From NCBI RefSeq assembly GCF_050947335.1, contig NW_027473327.1:2418001-2482000 (forward strand): a DNA stretch of 64,000 nt. Reading direction: 5' to 3'. Source of the stretch: Megachile rotundata. Its lineage: Eukaryota; Arthropoda; Insecta; Hymenoptera; Megachilidae. The position numbers and the translations under genes were made by a program. The notes beneath the pieces are model-generated. The model did no database searches. It was not told where the DNA came from and saw only the letters and a list, made by a program, of their open reading frames with translations. This document shows, piece by piece, positions 11,300-25,919 of the stretch (position 1 is its first letter; every line of letters begins with the position of its first letter).

Positions 11300-11345
11300 T
11301 ATGATTGTGATTGTATGATTGCGATTGTATGACAGTGATTGTATC
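11300..11345 (+). repeat. Junction where one 1,260-bp module is missing
   Basis: At about 11,326-11,345 the sequence passes from CG units into GCGATTGTATGACAGTG and TATCATTG. In the two related segments (1,000-2,770 and 48,330-50,110) a second 1,260-bp module lies before this junction. The simplest reading is loss of about 1.05-1.07 kb here, or gain in the other two. Confidence 0.7.
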
Positions 11346-12664
11346 ATTGTGATTGTATGATTGTGATTGTATGATTGTGATTGTATGATTGTGATTGTAT
11401 GATTGTGATTGTATGATTGTGATTGTATGATTGTGATTGTATGATTGCGATTGTATGATTGTGATTGTATGATTGTGATTGTATGATTATGATTGTATGA
11501 TTGTGATTGTATTTGGGAGATTGTATTTTGGAGATTGTAATTGTAGGATTGCGATTGTATGATTGTGATTGTATGATTGTGATAGTATGATTGTGATTGT
11601 ATGATTGTGATTGTATGATTGTGATTGTATGACTGTGATTGTATGATTGTGATTGTGCGATTGTGATTGTACGATTGTGATTGTACGATTGTGATTGTAT
11701 GATTATGATTGTATGATTATGATTGTATGATTGTGATTGCATGATTGTGATTGTATGATTGTCATAGTATGATTGTGATTGTATGACTGTGATTATATGA
11801 CTGTGATTGTATGATTGTGATTGTATGATTGTCATTGTATGATTATGATTGTATGATTGTGATTGCATGATTGTGATTGTTTGATTGAGATTGCATGATT
11901 TTGTATATATGATTGTGATTGTATGATTGTGATTGTATGATTGTGATTGTATGATTGTGATTGTATGATTGTGATTGTATGATTGTGATTGTATGATTGT
12001 AATTGTATGATTATGACTGTATGATTGTGATTGTATGATTGTGATGGTTTGATTGTGATTGTATGATTGCGATATTATTATTGTGATTGTATGATTGTGA
12101 TTGTATGATAGCGATTGTATGATTGTTATTGTATGATTATGATTGTATGATTGTGATTGTATGATTACGATTGTATGGTTGTGATTGTATGATTGTGATG
12201 GTATGATTGTGATTGTATGATTGTGATTGTATGATTGTGATAGTATGATTGTGATTGTATGATTGTGATTGCGTGATTGTGATTGTATGATTGCGATTGT
12301 ATGATTGTGATTGTATGATTGTGATTGTATGATTGTGATATTATGATTGTGATAGTATGACTGTGATTGTATGACTGTGATTGTATGATTGTGATTGTGT
12401 GATTGCGATTGTATGATTGCGATTGTATGATTGCGATTGTATGATTGTGATTGTGTGATTGTGATTGTATGACTGTGATTGTATGATTGTGATTGTATGA
12501 TTGTGATTGTATGATTAGGATTGTGTGATTGTGATAGTATGATTGTGATTGTATGATTGTGATTGTATGATTGTGATTGTATGATTGTGATTGTATGATT
12601 GTGATTGTATGATTGTGATTGTATGATTGTATTTGGGAGATTGTATTTTGGAGATTGTAATTGT

Positions 12665-12790
12665 ATGATTGCGATTGTATGATTGCGATTGTATGATTGC
12701 GATTGTATGATTGCGATTGTATGATTGCGATTGTATGATTGCGATTGTATGATTGCGATTGTATGATTGCGATTGTATGATTGCGATTGT
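12665..12790 (+). repeat. Run of 9 CG-bearing units
   Basis: Nine CG units after a type A landmark. The D2 counterpart at 51,443-51,554 has eight. Confidence 0.95.
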
Positions 12791-12979
12791 ATGATTGTGA
12801 TTGTATGATTGTGATTGTATGATTGTGATAATATGATTGCGAATGTATGATTGTGATTGTATGTCTGTGATTGTATGACTGTGATTGTATGATTGTGATT
12901 GTATGATTGTGATTGTATGATTCTGATAGTATGATTGTGATTGTATGATTGTGATTATATGATTGTGATTGTATGATTG

Positions 12980-14150
12980 TATTTGGGAGATTGTATTTGG
13001 GAGATTGTAATTGTATGGTTGCGATTGGATGATTGAGATTGTATGGTTGTGATTGTATGATCGTGACTGTATGATTGTGATAGTATGATTGTGATTGTAT
13101 GATTGTGATTGTATGATTGTGATTGTATGACTGTGATTGTATGATTGTGATTGTGCGATTGTGATTGTACGATTGTGATTGTACGATTGTGATTGTACGA
13201 TTATGATTGTATGATTATGATTGTATGATTGTGATTGCATGATTGTGATTGTATGATTGTCATAGTATGATTGTGATTGTATGACTGTGATTGTATGACT
13301 GTGATTGTATGATTGTGATTGTATGATTGTCATTGTATGATTATGATTGTATGATTGTGATTGTATGATTGTGATGGTTTGATTGGGATTGTATGATTGC
13401 CATATTATGATTGTGATTGTATGATTGTGATTGTATGATAGCGATTGTATGATTGTTATTGTATGATTATGATTGTATGATTGTGATTGTATGATTACGA
13501 TTGTATGGTTGTGATTGTATGATTGTGGTGGTATGATTGTGATTGTATGATTGTGATTGTTTGATTGTGATAGTATGATTGTGATTGTATGATTGTGATT
13601 GCGTGATTGTGATTGTATGATTGCGATTGTATGATTGTGATTGCGTGATTGTGATTGTATGATTGCGATTGTATGATTGTGATTGTATGATTGTGATTGT
13701 ATGATTGTGATAATATGATTGCGAATGTATGATTGTGATTGTATGTCTGTGATTGTATGATTGTGATTGTATGATTGTGATGGTATGATTGTGATTGTAT
13801 GATTGCGATAGTATGATTGTGATTGTATGATTGTGATTGTATGATTGTGACTGTATGATTGTGATTGTATGATTGTGATTGCGTGATTGTGATTGTATGA
13901 TTGCGATTGTATGATTGTGATTGTATGATTGTGATTGTATGATTGTGATAGTATGATTGTGATAGTATGACTGTGATTGTATGACTGTGATTGTATGATT
14001 GTGATTGTATGATTGTGATTGTCTGATTGTGGTTGTATGATTGTGATTGTATGATTGTGATTGTCTGATTGTCATTGTATGATTATGATTGTATGATTGT
14101 GATTGCATGATTGTGATTGTATGATTGAGATTGCATGATTTTGTATGTAT
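12980..14150 (+). repeat. Type B cassette followed by GATAATATG / GCATGATTTT cassettes
   Basis: Type B landmark, ACG run (13,170-13,200), GTCATAG, GATTGGGATTG with GCCATATTATG (13,383-13,410), GTGGTGG, GCGTG units, GATAATATG, GCGAATG, TGTCTG, and GCATGATTTTGTATG near 14,128. The D2 counterpart at 51.7-52.99 kb carries an extra CG run (52,003-52,072). Confidence 0.8.
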
Positions 14151-16160
14151 GATTGTGATGGTATGATTGTGATTGTATGATTGCGATAGTATGATTGTGA
14201 TTGTATGATTGTGAGTGTATGATTGTGACTGTATGATTGTGATTGTATGATTGTGATTGCGTGATTGTGATTGTATGATTGCGATTGTATGATTGTGATT
14301 GTATGATTGTGATTGTATGATTGTGATAGTATGATTGTGATAGTATGACTGTGATTGTATGACTGTGATTGTATGATTGTGATTGTATGATTGTGATTGC
14401 ATGATTGTGATGGTTTGATTGTGATTGTATGATTGCGATATTATGATTGTGATTGTATGATTGTGATTGTATGATAGCGATTGTATGATTGTTATTGTAT
14501 GATTATGATTGTATGATTGTGATTGTATGATTACGATTGTATGGTTGTGATTGTATGATTGTGATGGTATGATTGTGATTGTATGATTGTGATTGTATGA
14601 TTGTGATTGTATGATTGAGATTGCATGATTTTGTATGTATGATTGTGATTGTATGATTGTGATTGTATGATTGTGATTGTATGATTGTGATTGTATGATT
14701 GTGATTGTATGATTGTGATAGTATGATTGTGATTGTATGATTGTGATTGTATGACAGTGATTGTATGATTGTGATCGTATGATTGTGATTGTATGATTGT
14801 GATAGTATGATTGTGATTGTATGATTGTGATTGTATGACTGTGATTGTATGATTGTGACTGTGCGATTGTGATTGTACGATTGTGATTGTACGATTGTGA
14901 TTGTATGATTGTGATTGTATGATTATGATGGAATGATTGTGATTGCATGATTGTGATTGTATGATTGTGATTGCATGCTTTTGAATGTATGATTGTGATT
15001 GTATGATTGTGATTGTATGATTGTGATTGTATGATTGTGATTGTATGATTGTGATTGTATGATTGTGATTGTATGATTGTGCTAGTATGATTGTGATTGT
15101 ATGATTGTGATTGTATGATTGTATTTGGGAGATTGTATTTGGGAGATTGTAATTGTATGATTGCGATTGGATGATTGAGATTGTATGGTTGTGATTGTAT
15201 GATCGTGATTGTATGATTGTGATCGTATGATTGTGATTGTATGATTGTGATAGTATGATTGTGATTGTATGATTGTGATTGTATGACTGTGATTGTATGA
15301 TTGTGACTGAACGATTGTGATTGTACGATTGTGATTGTACGATTGTGATTGTATGATTGTGATTTTATGATTATGATGGAATGATTGTGATTGCATGATT
15401 GTGATTGTATGATTGTGATTGCATGCTTTTGAATGTATGATTGTGATTGTATGATTGTGATTGTATGATTGTGATTGTATGATTGTGATTGTATGATTGT
15501 GATAGTATGATTGTGATTGTATGATTGTGATTGAGTGATTGTGATTGTATGATTGCGATTGTATGATTGTGATTGCGTGATTGTGATTGTATGATTGCGA
15601 TTGTATGATTGTGATTGTATGATTGTGATTGTATGATTGTGATAATATGATTGCGAATGTATGATTGTGATTGTATGTCTGTGATTGTATGATTGTGATT
15701 GTATGATTGTGATGGTATGATTGTGATTGTATGATTGCGATAGTATGATTGTGATTGTATGATTGTGATTGTATGATTGTGACTGTATGATTGTGATTGT
15801 ATGATTGGGACTGCGTGATTGTGATTGTATGATTGCGATTGTATGATTGTGATTGTATGATTGTGATTGTATGATTGTGATAGTATGATTGTGATAGTAT
15901 GATTGTGATTGTAAGATTGTGATTGTATGACTGTGATTGTATGATTGTGATTGTATGATTGTGATTGTATGATTGTGATTGTATGATTATGATTGTATGA
16001 TTGTGATTGTATGATTGTGATTGTATGATTATGATTGTATGATTGTGATTGTATGATTGTATTTGGGAGATTGTATTTTGGAGATTGTAATTGTAGGATT
16101 GCGATTGTATGATTGTGATTGTATGATTGTGATTGTATGACAGTGATTGTATCATTGTGA
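14150..16160 (+). repeat. D1 array, paired GCATGCTTTTGAATG cassettes
   Basis: GCATGCTTTTGAATG at 14,973 and 15,421, GTGCTAG at 15,079, GACTGAACG (15,305), GATTGAGTG, and a type A landmark with AGGATTGCG near 16,062. The counterpart is 53.0-55.33 kb; the D2 ACG run at 54,500 has one unit fewer. No gene-like sequence. Confidence 0.75.
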
Positions 16161-17459
16161 TTGTATGATTGTGATTGTATGATTATGATTGTATGGTTGT
16201 GACTGTATGATTGTGATGGTATGATTGCGGTTGTATGATTGTGATTGTATGATTGTATTTGGGAGATTGTATTTTGGAGATTGTAATTGTATGATTGCGA
16301 TTGTATGATTGTAATTGTATGATTGTGATTGTATGATTGTGATTGTATGATTGTGATTGTATGATTGTATTTGGGAGATTGTATTTGGGAGATTGTAATT
16401 GTATGATTGCGATTGGATGATTGAGATTGTATGGTTGTGATTGTATGATCGTGATTGTATGATTGTGATAGTATGATTGTGATTGTATGATTGTGATTGT
16501 ATGATTGTGATTGTATGACTGTGATTGTATGATTGTGATTGTGCGATTGTGATTGTACGATTGTGATTGTACGATTGTGATTGTATGATTATGATTGTAT
16601 GATTATGATTGTATGATTGTGATTGCATGATTGTGATTGTATGATTGTCATAGTATGATTGTGATTGTATGACTGTGATTGTATGACTGTGATTGTATGA
16701 TTGTGATTGTATGATTGTCATTGTATGATTATGATTGTATGATTGTGATTGCATGATTGTGATTGTATGATTGAGATTGCATGATTTTGTATATATGATT
16801 GTGATTGTATGATTGTGATTGTATGATTGTGATTGTGTGATTGTGATTGTATGATTGTGATTGTATGATTGCGATTGTATGATTGTGATTGTATGATTGT
16901 AATTGTATGATTATGATTGTATGATTGTGATTGTATGATTGTGATGGTTTGATTGTGATTGTATGATTGCGATATTATGATTGTGATTGTATGATTGTGA
17001 TTGTATGATAGCGATTGTATGATTGTTATTGTATGATTATGATTGTATGATTGTGATTGTATGATTACGATTGTATGGTTGTGATTGTATGATTGTGATG
17101 GTATGATTGTGATTGTATGATTGTGATTGTATGATTGTGATTGTATGATTGTGATTGTATGATTGTGATTGTATGATTGTGATAGTATGATTGTGATTGT
17201 ATGATTGTGATTGTATGACAGTGATTGTATGATTGTGATCGTATGATTGTGATTGTATGATTGTGATAGTATGATTGTGATTGTATGATTGTGATTGTAT
17301 GACTGTGATTGTATGATTGTGACTGTGCGATTGTGATTGTACGATTGTGATTGTACGATTGTGATTGTATGATTGTGATTGTATGATTGTGATTGTATGA
17401 TTGTGATTGTATGATTGTGATTGTATGATTGTGATTGTATGATTGTGATTGTATGATTG

Positions 17460-19040
17460 TGATTGTATGATTGTGCTAGTATGATTGTGATTGTATGATT
17501 GTGATTGTATGATTGTATTTGGGAGATTGTATTTGGGAGATTGTAATTGTATGATTGCGATTGGATGATTGAGATTGTAAGGTTGTGATTGTATGATCGT
17601 GATTGTATGATTGTGATCGTATGATTGTGATTGTATGATTGTGATAGTATGATTGTGATTGTATGATTGTGACTGTATGACTGTGATTGTATGATTGTGA
17701 CTGTGCGATTGTGATTGTACGATTGTGATTGTACGATTGTGATTGTATGATTGTGATTGTATGATTATGATGGAATGATTGTGATTGCATGATTGTGATT
17801 GTATGATTGTGATTGCATGCTTTTGAATGTATGATTGTGATTGTATGATTGTGATTGTATGATTGTGATTGTATGATTGTGATTGTATGATTGTGATTGT
17901 ATGATTGTGATTGTATGATTGTGATTGTATGATTGTGCTAGTATGATTGTGATTGTAAGATTGTGATTGTATGACTGTGATTGTATGATTGTGATTGTAT
18001 GATTGTGATTGTATGATTGTGATTGTATGATTATGATTGTATGATTGTGATTGTATGATTGTGATTGTATGATTATGATTGTATGATTGTGATTGTATGA
18101 TTGTATTTGGGAGATTGTATTTTGGAGATTGTAATTGTAGGATTGCGATTGTATGATTGTGATTGTATGATTGTGATTGTATGATTGAGATTGCATGATT
18201 TTGTATGTATGATTGTGATTGTATGATTGTGATTGTATGACAGTGATTGTATGATTGTGATCGTATGATAGTGATTGTATGATTGTGATAGTATGATTGT
18301 GATTGTATGATTGTGATTGTATGACTGTGATTGTATGATTGTGACTGTGCGATTGTGATTGTACGATTGTGATTGTACGATTGTGATTGTATGATTGTGA
18401 TTGTATGATTATGATGGAATGATTGTGATTGCATGATTGTGATTGTATGATTGTGATTGCATGCTTTTGAATGTATGATTGTGATTGTATGATTGTGATT
18501 GTATGATTGTGATTGTATGATTGTGATTGTATGATTGTGATTGTATGATTGTGATTGTATGATTGTGATTGTATGATTGTGATTGTATGATTGTGATTGT
18601 ATGATTGTGCTAGTATGATTGTGATTGTATGATTGTGATTGTATGATTGTATTTGGGAGATTGTATTTGGGAGATTGTAATTGTATGATTGCGATTGGAT
18701 GATTGAGATTGTATGGTTGTGATTGTATGATCGTGATTGTATGATTGTGATCGTATGATTGTGATTGTATGATTGTGATAGTATGATTGTGATTGTATGA
18801 TTGTGACTGTATGACTGTGATTGTATGATTGTGACTGTGCGATTGTGATTGTACGATTGTGATTGTACGATTGTGATTGTATGATTGTGATTGTATGATT
18901 ATGATGGAATGATTGTGATTGCATGATTGTGATTGTATGATTGTGATTGCATGCTTTTGAATGTATGATTGTGATTGTATGATTGTGATTGTATGATTGT
19001 GATTGTATGATTGTGATTGTATGATTGTGCTAGTATGATT
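17460..19040 (+). repeat. Tandem GTGCTAG cassettes at 1,134-bp spacing
   Basis: GTGCTAG cassettes start at 17,474 and 18,608 (1,134 bp, 81 units). Each is followed by a shorter GTGCTAG/AAGATTG stretch at 17,937 and 19,028. In D2 the same pair (56,518 and 57,568) is 1,050 bp apart. Most of that difference is a near-canonical stretch at 18,480-18,605 that is five units (70 bp) shorter in D2. Confidence 0.85.
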
Positions 19041-21050
19041 GTGATTGTAAGATTGTGATTGTATGACTGTGATTGTATGATTGTGATTGTATGATTGTGA
19101 TTGTATGATTATGATTGTATGATTGTGATTGTATGATTGTGATTGTATGATTATGATTGTATGATTGTGATTGTATGATTGTATTTGGGAGATTGTATTT
19201 TGGAGATTGTAATTGTAGGATTGCGATTGTATGATTGTGATTGTATGATTGTGATTGTATGACAGTGATTGTATCATTGTGATTGTATGATTGTGATTGT
19301 ATGATTATGATTGTATGGTTGTGACTGTATGATTGTGATGGTATGATTGCGGTTGTATGATTGTGATTGTATGATTGTATTTGGGAGATTGTATTTTGGA
19401 GATTGTAATTGTATGATTGCGATTGTATGATTGTAATTGTATGATTGTGATTGTATGATTGTGATTGTATGATTGTGATTGTATGATTGTGATTGTATGA
19501 TTGTGATTGTATGATTGTGATTGTATAATTGCAATTGTATGATTATGATTGTATGATTGTGATTGTATGATTGTGATGGTTTGATTGTGATTGTATGATT
19601 GCGATATTATGATTGTGATTGTATGATTGTGATTGTATGATAGCGATTGTATGATTGTGATTGTATCATTATGATTCTACGATTGTGATTGTATGATTAT
19701 GATTGTATGGTTGTGATTGTATGATTGTGATGGTATGATTGTGATTGTATGATTGTGATTGCATGATTGTGATTGTATGATTCTGATAGTATGATTGTGA
19801 TTGTATGATTGTGATTGTATGATTGTGATTGTATGATTGTATTTGGGAGATTGTATTTGGGAGATTGTAATTGTATGATTGCGATTGGATGATTGAGATT
19901 GTATGGTTGTGATTGTATGATCGTGATTGTATGATTGTGATAGTATGATTGTGATTGTATGATTGTGATTGTATGATTGTGATTGTATGACTGTGATTGT
20001 ATGATTGTGATTGTGCGATTGTGATTGTACGATTGTGATTGTACGATTGTGATTGTATGATTATGATTGTATGATTATGATTGTATGATTGTGATTGCAT
20101 GATTGTGATTGTATGATTGTCATAGTATGATTGTGATTGTATGACTGTGATTGTATGACTGTGATTGTATGATTGTGATTGTATGATTGTCATTGTATGA
20201 TTATGATTGTATGATTGTGATTGCATGATTGTGATTGTATGATTGAGATTGCATGATTTTGTATATATGATTGTGATTGTATGATTGTGATTGTATGATT
20301 GTGATTGTATGATTGTGATTGTATGATTGTGATTGTATGATTGTGATTGTATGATTGTGATTGTATGATTGTAATTGTATGATTATGATTGTATGATTGT
20401 GATTGTATGATCTTGATGGTTTGGTTGTGATTGTATGATTGCGATATTATGATTGTGATTGTATGATTGTGATTGTATGATAGCGATTGTATGATTGTTA
20501 TTGTATGATTATGATTGTATGATTGTGATTGTATGATTACGATTGTATGGTTGTGATTGTATGATTGTGATGGTATGATTGTGATTGTATGATTGTGATT
20601 GTATGATTGTGATAGTATGATTGTGATTGTATGATTGTGATTGCGTGATTGTGATTGTATGATTGCGATTGTATGATTGTGATTGTATGATTGTGATTGT
20701 ATGATTGTGATATTATGATTGTGATAGTATGACTGTGATTGTATGACTGTGATTGTATGATTGTGATTGTGTGATTGCGATTGTATGATTGCGATTGTAT
20801 GATTGTGATTGTATGATTGTGATTGTGTGATTGTGATTGTATGACTGTGATTGTATGATTGTGATTGTATGATTGTGATTGTATGATTAGGATTGTGTGA
20901 TTGTGATAGTATGATTGTGATTGTATGATTGTGATTGTATGATTGTGATTGTATGATTGTGATTGTATGATTGTGATTGTATGATTGTGATTGTATGATT
21001 GTGATTGTATGATTGTATTTGGGAGATTGTATTTTGGAGATTGTAATTGT

Positions 21051-21162
21051 ATGATTGCGATTGTATGATTGCGATTGTATGATTGCGATTGTATGATTGC
21101 GATTGTATGATTGCGATTGTATGATTGCGATTGTATGATTGCGATTGTATGATTGCGATTGT
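21051..21162 (+). repeat. Run of 8 CG-bearing units
   Basis: Eight CG units. The D2 counterpart 60,039-60,150 also has eight, one of them with a private GATTATATG. Confidence 0.95.
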
Positions 21163-21229
21163 ATGATTGTGATTGTATGATTGTGATAATATGATTGCGA
21201 ATGTATGATTGTGATTGTATGTCTGTGAT

Positions 21230-23430
21230 TGTATGATTGTGATTGTATGATTGTGATTGTATGATTGTGATTGTATGATTCTGATAGTATGATTGTGATT
21301 GTATGATTGTGATTGTATGATTGTGATTGTATGATTGTATTTGGGAGATTGTATTTGGGAGATTGTAATTGTATGGTTGCGATTGAATGATTGAGATTGT
21401 ATGGTTGTGATTGTATGATCGTGACTGTATGATTGTGATAGTATGATTGTGATTGTATGATTGTGATTGTATGATTGTGATTGTATGACTGTGATTGTAT
21501 GATTGTGATTGTGCGATTGTGATTGTACGATTGTGATTGTACGATTGTGATTGTACGATTATGATTGTATGATTATGATTGTATGATTGTGATTGCATGA
21601 TTGTGATTGTATGATTGTCATAGTATGATTGTGATTGTATGACTGTGATTGTATGACTGTGATTGTATGATTGTGATTGTATGATTGTCATTGTATGATT
21701 ATGATTGTATGATTGTGATTGTATGATTGTGATGGTTTGATTGGGATTGTATGATTGCCATATTATGATTGTGATTGTATGATTGTGATTGTGTGATAGC
21801 GATTGTATGATTGTTATTGTATGATTATGATTGTATGATTGTGATTGTATGATTACGATTGTATGGTTGTGATTGTATGGTTGTGGTGGTATGATTGTGA
21901 TTGTATGATTGTGATTGTATGATTGTGATAGTATGATTGTGATTGTATGATTGTGATTGCGTGATTGTGATTGTATGATTGCGATTGTATGATTGTGATT
22001 GCGTGATTGTGATTGTATGATTGCGATTGTATGATTGTGATAGTATGACTGTGATTGTATGACTGTGATTGTATGATTGTGATTGTATGATTGTGATTGT
22101 CTGATTGTGGTTGTATGATTGTGATTGTATGACTGTGATTGTCTGATTGTCATTGTATGATTATGATTGTATGATTGTGATTGCATGATTGTGATTGTAT
22201 GATTGAGATTGCATGATTTTGTATGTATGATTGTGATGGTATGATTGTGATTGTATGATTGCGATAGTATGATTGTGATTGTATGATTGTGAGTGTATGA
22301 TTGTGACTGTATGATTGTGATTGTATGATTGTGATTGCGTGATTGTGATTGTATGATTGCGATTGTATGATTGTGATTGTATGATTGTGATTGTATGATT
22401 GTGATAGTATGATTGTGATAGTATGACTGTGATTGTATGACTGTGATTGTATGATTGTGATTGTATGATTGTGATTGCATGATTGTGATTGTATGATTGA
22501 GATTGCATGATTTTGTATGTATGATTGTGATTGTATGATTGTGATTGTATGATTGTGATTGTATGATTGTGATTGTATGATTGTGATTGTATGATTGTGA
22601 TTGTATGATTGTGATTGTATGACTGTGATAGTATGATTGTGATTGTATGATTGTGATTGTATGACAGTGATTGTATGATTGTGATCGTATGATTGTGATT
22701 GTATGATTGTGATAGTATGATTGTGATTGTATGATTGTGATTGTATGACTGTGATTGTATGATTGTGACTGTGCGATTGTGATTGTACGATTGTGATTGT
22801 ACGATTGTGATTGTACGATTGTGATTGTATGATTGTGATTGTATGATTATGATGGAATGATTGTGATTGCATGATTGTGATTGTATGATTGTGATTGCAT
22901 GCTTTTGAATGTATGATTGTGATTGTATGATTGTGATTGTATGACTGTGATTGTATGACTGTGATTGTATGATTGTGATTGTATGATTGTGATTGCATGA
23001 TTGTGACTGTGCGATTGTGATTGTACGATTGTGATTGTACGATTGTGATTGTATGATTGTGATTGTATGATTATGATGGAATGATTGTGATTGCATGATT
23101 GTGATTGTATGATTGTGATTGCATGCTTTTGAATGTATGATTGTGATTGTATGATTGTGATTGTATGATCGTGATTGTATGATTGTGATTGTATGATTGT
23201 GATTGTATGATTGTGATTGTATGATTGTGCTAGTATGATTGTGATTGTATGATTGTGATTGTATGATTGTATTTGGGAGATTGTATTTGGGAGATTGTAA
23301 TTGTATGATTGCGATTGGATGATTGAGATTGTATGGTTGTGATTGTATGATCGTGATTGTATGATTGTGATCGTATGATTGTGATTGTATGATTGTGATA
23401 GTATGATTGTGATTGTATGATTGTGATTGC
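21230..23430 (+). repeat. Segment partly repeated at 25,920-27,880
   Basis: Type B landmark, ACG run, GATTGGGATTG with GCCATATTATG (ending 21,760), GTGGTGG, two GCATGCTTTTGAATG cassettes (22,896 and 23,124) and GTGCTAG (23,228). The later copy is offset 4,690 bp at GCCATATTATG and 4,452 bp at GTGCTAG, so 17 units net are missing there. Confidence 0.8.
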
Positions 23431-24199
23431 ATGATTGTGATTGTATGATTGAGATTGCATGATTTTGTATGTATGATTGTGATTATATGATTGTGATTGT
23501 ATGATTGTGATTGTATGATTGTGTTTGTATGATTGTGATTGTATGATTGTGACTGTATGATAGTAATTGTATGATTATGATTTTATGATTGTGATTGTAT
23601 GATTGTGATGGTTTGATTGTGATTGTATGATTGCGATATTATGATTGTGATTGTATGATTGTGATTGTATGATAGCGATTGTATGATTGTGATTGTATGA
23701 TTATGATTGTATGATTGTGATTGTATGATTATGATTGTATGGTTGTGATTGTATGATTGTGATGGTATGATTGTGATTGTATGATTGTGATCGTATGATT
23801 GTGATAGTATGATTGTGATTGTATGATTGTGATTGCGTGATTGTGATTGTATGATTGCGATTGTATGATTGTGATTGTATGACTGTGATTGTATGATTGT
23901 GATATTATGATTGTGATAGTATGACTGTGATTGTATGACTGTGATTGTATGATTGTGATTGTGTGATTGCGATTGTATGATTGCGATTGTATGATTGCGA
24001 TTGTATGATTGTGATTGTATGATTGTGATTGTATGACTGTGATTGTATGATTGTGATTGTATGATTGTGATTGTATGATTAGGATTGTGTGATTGTGATA
24101 GTATGATTGTGATTGTATGATTGTGATTGTATGATTGTGATTGTATGATTGTGATTGTATGATTGTGATTGTATGATTGTGATTGTATGATTGTGATTG

Positions 24200-24690
24200 T
24201 ATGATTGTATTTGGGAGATTGTGTTTTGGAGATTGTAATTGTATGATTGCGATTGTAAGATTGCGATTGTATGATTGTGATTGTATGATTGTGATTGTAT
24301 GATTGTGATTGTATGATTGTGATTGTATGATTGCTATTGTATGATTGTGATTGTATGATTGTAGTTGTATGATTATGATTGTATGATTGTGATTGTATGA
24401 TTGTGATTGTATGACTGTGATTGTATGATTGTGATTGTGCGATTGTGATTGTACGATTGTGATTGTACGATTGTGATTGTATGATTGTGATTGTATGATT
24501 ATGATTGCATGATTGTGATAGTATGATTGTGATTGTAAGATTGTGATTGCATGACTGTGATTGTATGATTGTGATTGTATGATTATGATTGTATGATTGT
24601 GATTGTATGATTGTAATGGTTTGATTGTGATTGTATGATTGCGATATTATGATTGTGATTGTATGATTGTGATTGTATGATTGTGATTGT
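24200..24690 (+). repeat. Second copy of the GTGTTTTGG cassette
   Basis: Matches 6,590-7,080 and 62,790-63,150. Carries a private GCTATTG at about 24,333 and GTAGTTG at 24,361; GTAGTTG is shared with 62,942. The D1/D2 match ends around 24,560 / 63,150. Confidence 0.85.
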
Positions 24691-25900
24691 ATGATTGTGA
24701 TTGTATGATTAGGATTGTGTGATTGTGATAGTATGATTGTGATTGTATGATTGTGATTGTATGATTGTGATTGTATGATTGTGATTGTATGATTGTGATT
24801 GTATGATTGTGATTGTATGATTGTGATTGTATGATTGTATTTGCGAGATTGTATTTTGGAGATTGTAATTGTATGATTGCGATTGTATGATTGCGATTGT
24901 ATGATTGCGATTGTATGATTGCGATTGTATGATTGCGATTGTGTGATTGCGATTGTATGATTGCGATTGTATGATTGCGATTGTATGGTTGTGATTGTAT
25001 GATTGTGATTGTATGATTGTGATTGTATGATTGTATTTGGGAGATTGTATTTTGGAGATTGTAATTGTAGGATTGCGATTGTATGATTGTGATTGTATGA
25101 TTGTGATTGTATGATTGTGATTGTATGATTGTGATGGTATGATTGCGATTGTATGATTGTGATTGTATGATTGCGATTGTATGATTGTGATTGTATGATT
25201 ATGATTGTATCATTGTGATTGTATGATTGTGATTGTATGATTATGATTGTGTGGTTGTGACTGTATGATTGTGATGGTATGATTGCGGTTGTATGATTGT
25301 GATTGTATGATTGTATTTGAGAGATTGTATTTTGGAGATTGTAATTGTATGATTGCGATTGTATGATTGTAATTGTATGATTGTGATTGTATGATTGTGA
25401 TTGTATGATTGTGATTGTATGATTGTGATGGTTTGATTGTGATTGTATGATTGCGATATTATGATTGTGATTGTATGATTGTGATTGTATGATAGCGATT
25501 GTATGATTGTGATTGTATCATTATGATTGTATGATTGTGATTGTATGATTATGATTGTATGGTTGTGATTGTATGATTGTGATGGTATGATTGTGATTGT
25601 ATGATTGTGATTGTATGATTGTGATTGTATGATTCTGATAGTATGATTGTGATTGTATGATTGTGACTGTATGATTGTGATTGTTTGATTGTATTTGGGA
25701 GATAGTATTTGGGAGATTGTAATTGTATGATTGCGATTGGATGATTGAGATTGTATGATTGCGATATTATGATTGTGATTGTATGATTGTGATTGTATGA
25801 TAGCGATTGTATGATTGCGATTGTATGATTGTGATAGTATGATTGAGATTGCATGATTTTGTATATATGATTGTGATTGTATGATTGTGATTGTATGATT
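24690..25900 (+). repeat. Array, mosaic segment with CG run and degenerate TTTGGGAG landmarks
   Basis: GATTAGG (24,710), TTTGCGAG (24,839), eight CG units, an AGGATTGCG type A landmark (25,036), GTGTGGTTG, TTTGAGAG (25,316), TATCATTATG (25,517), a type B landmark with GATAGTATTTGGG (about 25,690-25,720) and GCATGATTTTGTATAT (25,850). Several landmarks here carry single-base changes not seen elsewhere. Confidence 0.75.
24873..24984 (+). repeat. Run of 8 CG-bearing units
   Basis: Eight CG units, one followed by GTGTG instead of GTATG, after the TTTGCGAG landmark. Confidence 0.93.
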
Positions 25901-25919
25901 GTGATTGTATGTCTGTGAT

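Larger units (their letters stand above)
7400..24560 (+). repeat. Large HOR block D1 (matches D2 at 45,110-63,150)
   Basis: Ordered landmarks match D2. GTGCTAG at 7,858 and 45,572; TATCATTG with GCGGTTG at 8,514 and 46,214; GCATGATTTT at 10,165 and 47,851; GTGCTAG at 17,474 and 56,518, 18,608 and 57,568, 23,228 and 61,810. Offsets run 37,714, 37,700, 37,686, then 39,044, 38,960 and 38,582 bp. Successive offsets mostly differ by multiples of 14 bp, as expected from whole-unit gains and losses. A shared oddity, GATATTATTATTG (about 12,071 and 50,835), supports common descent. The left boundary falls in near-canonical units and cannot be fixed precisely. Confidence 0.85.
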
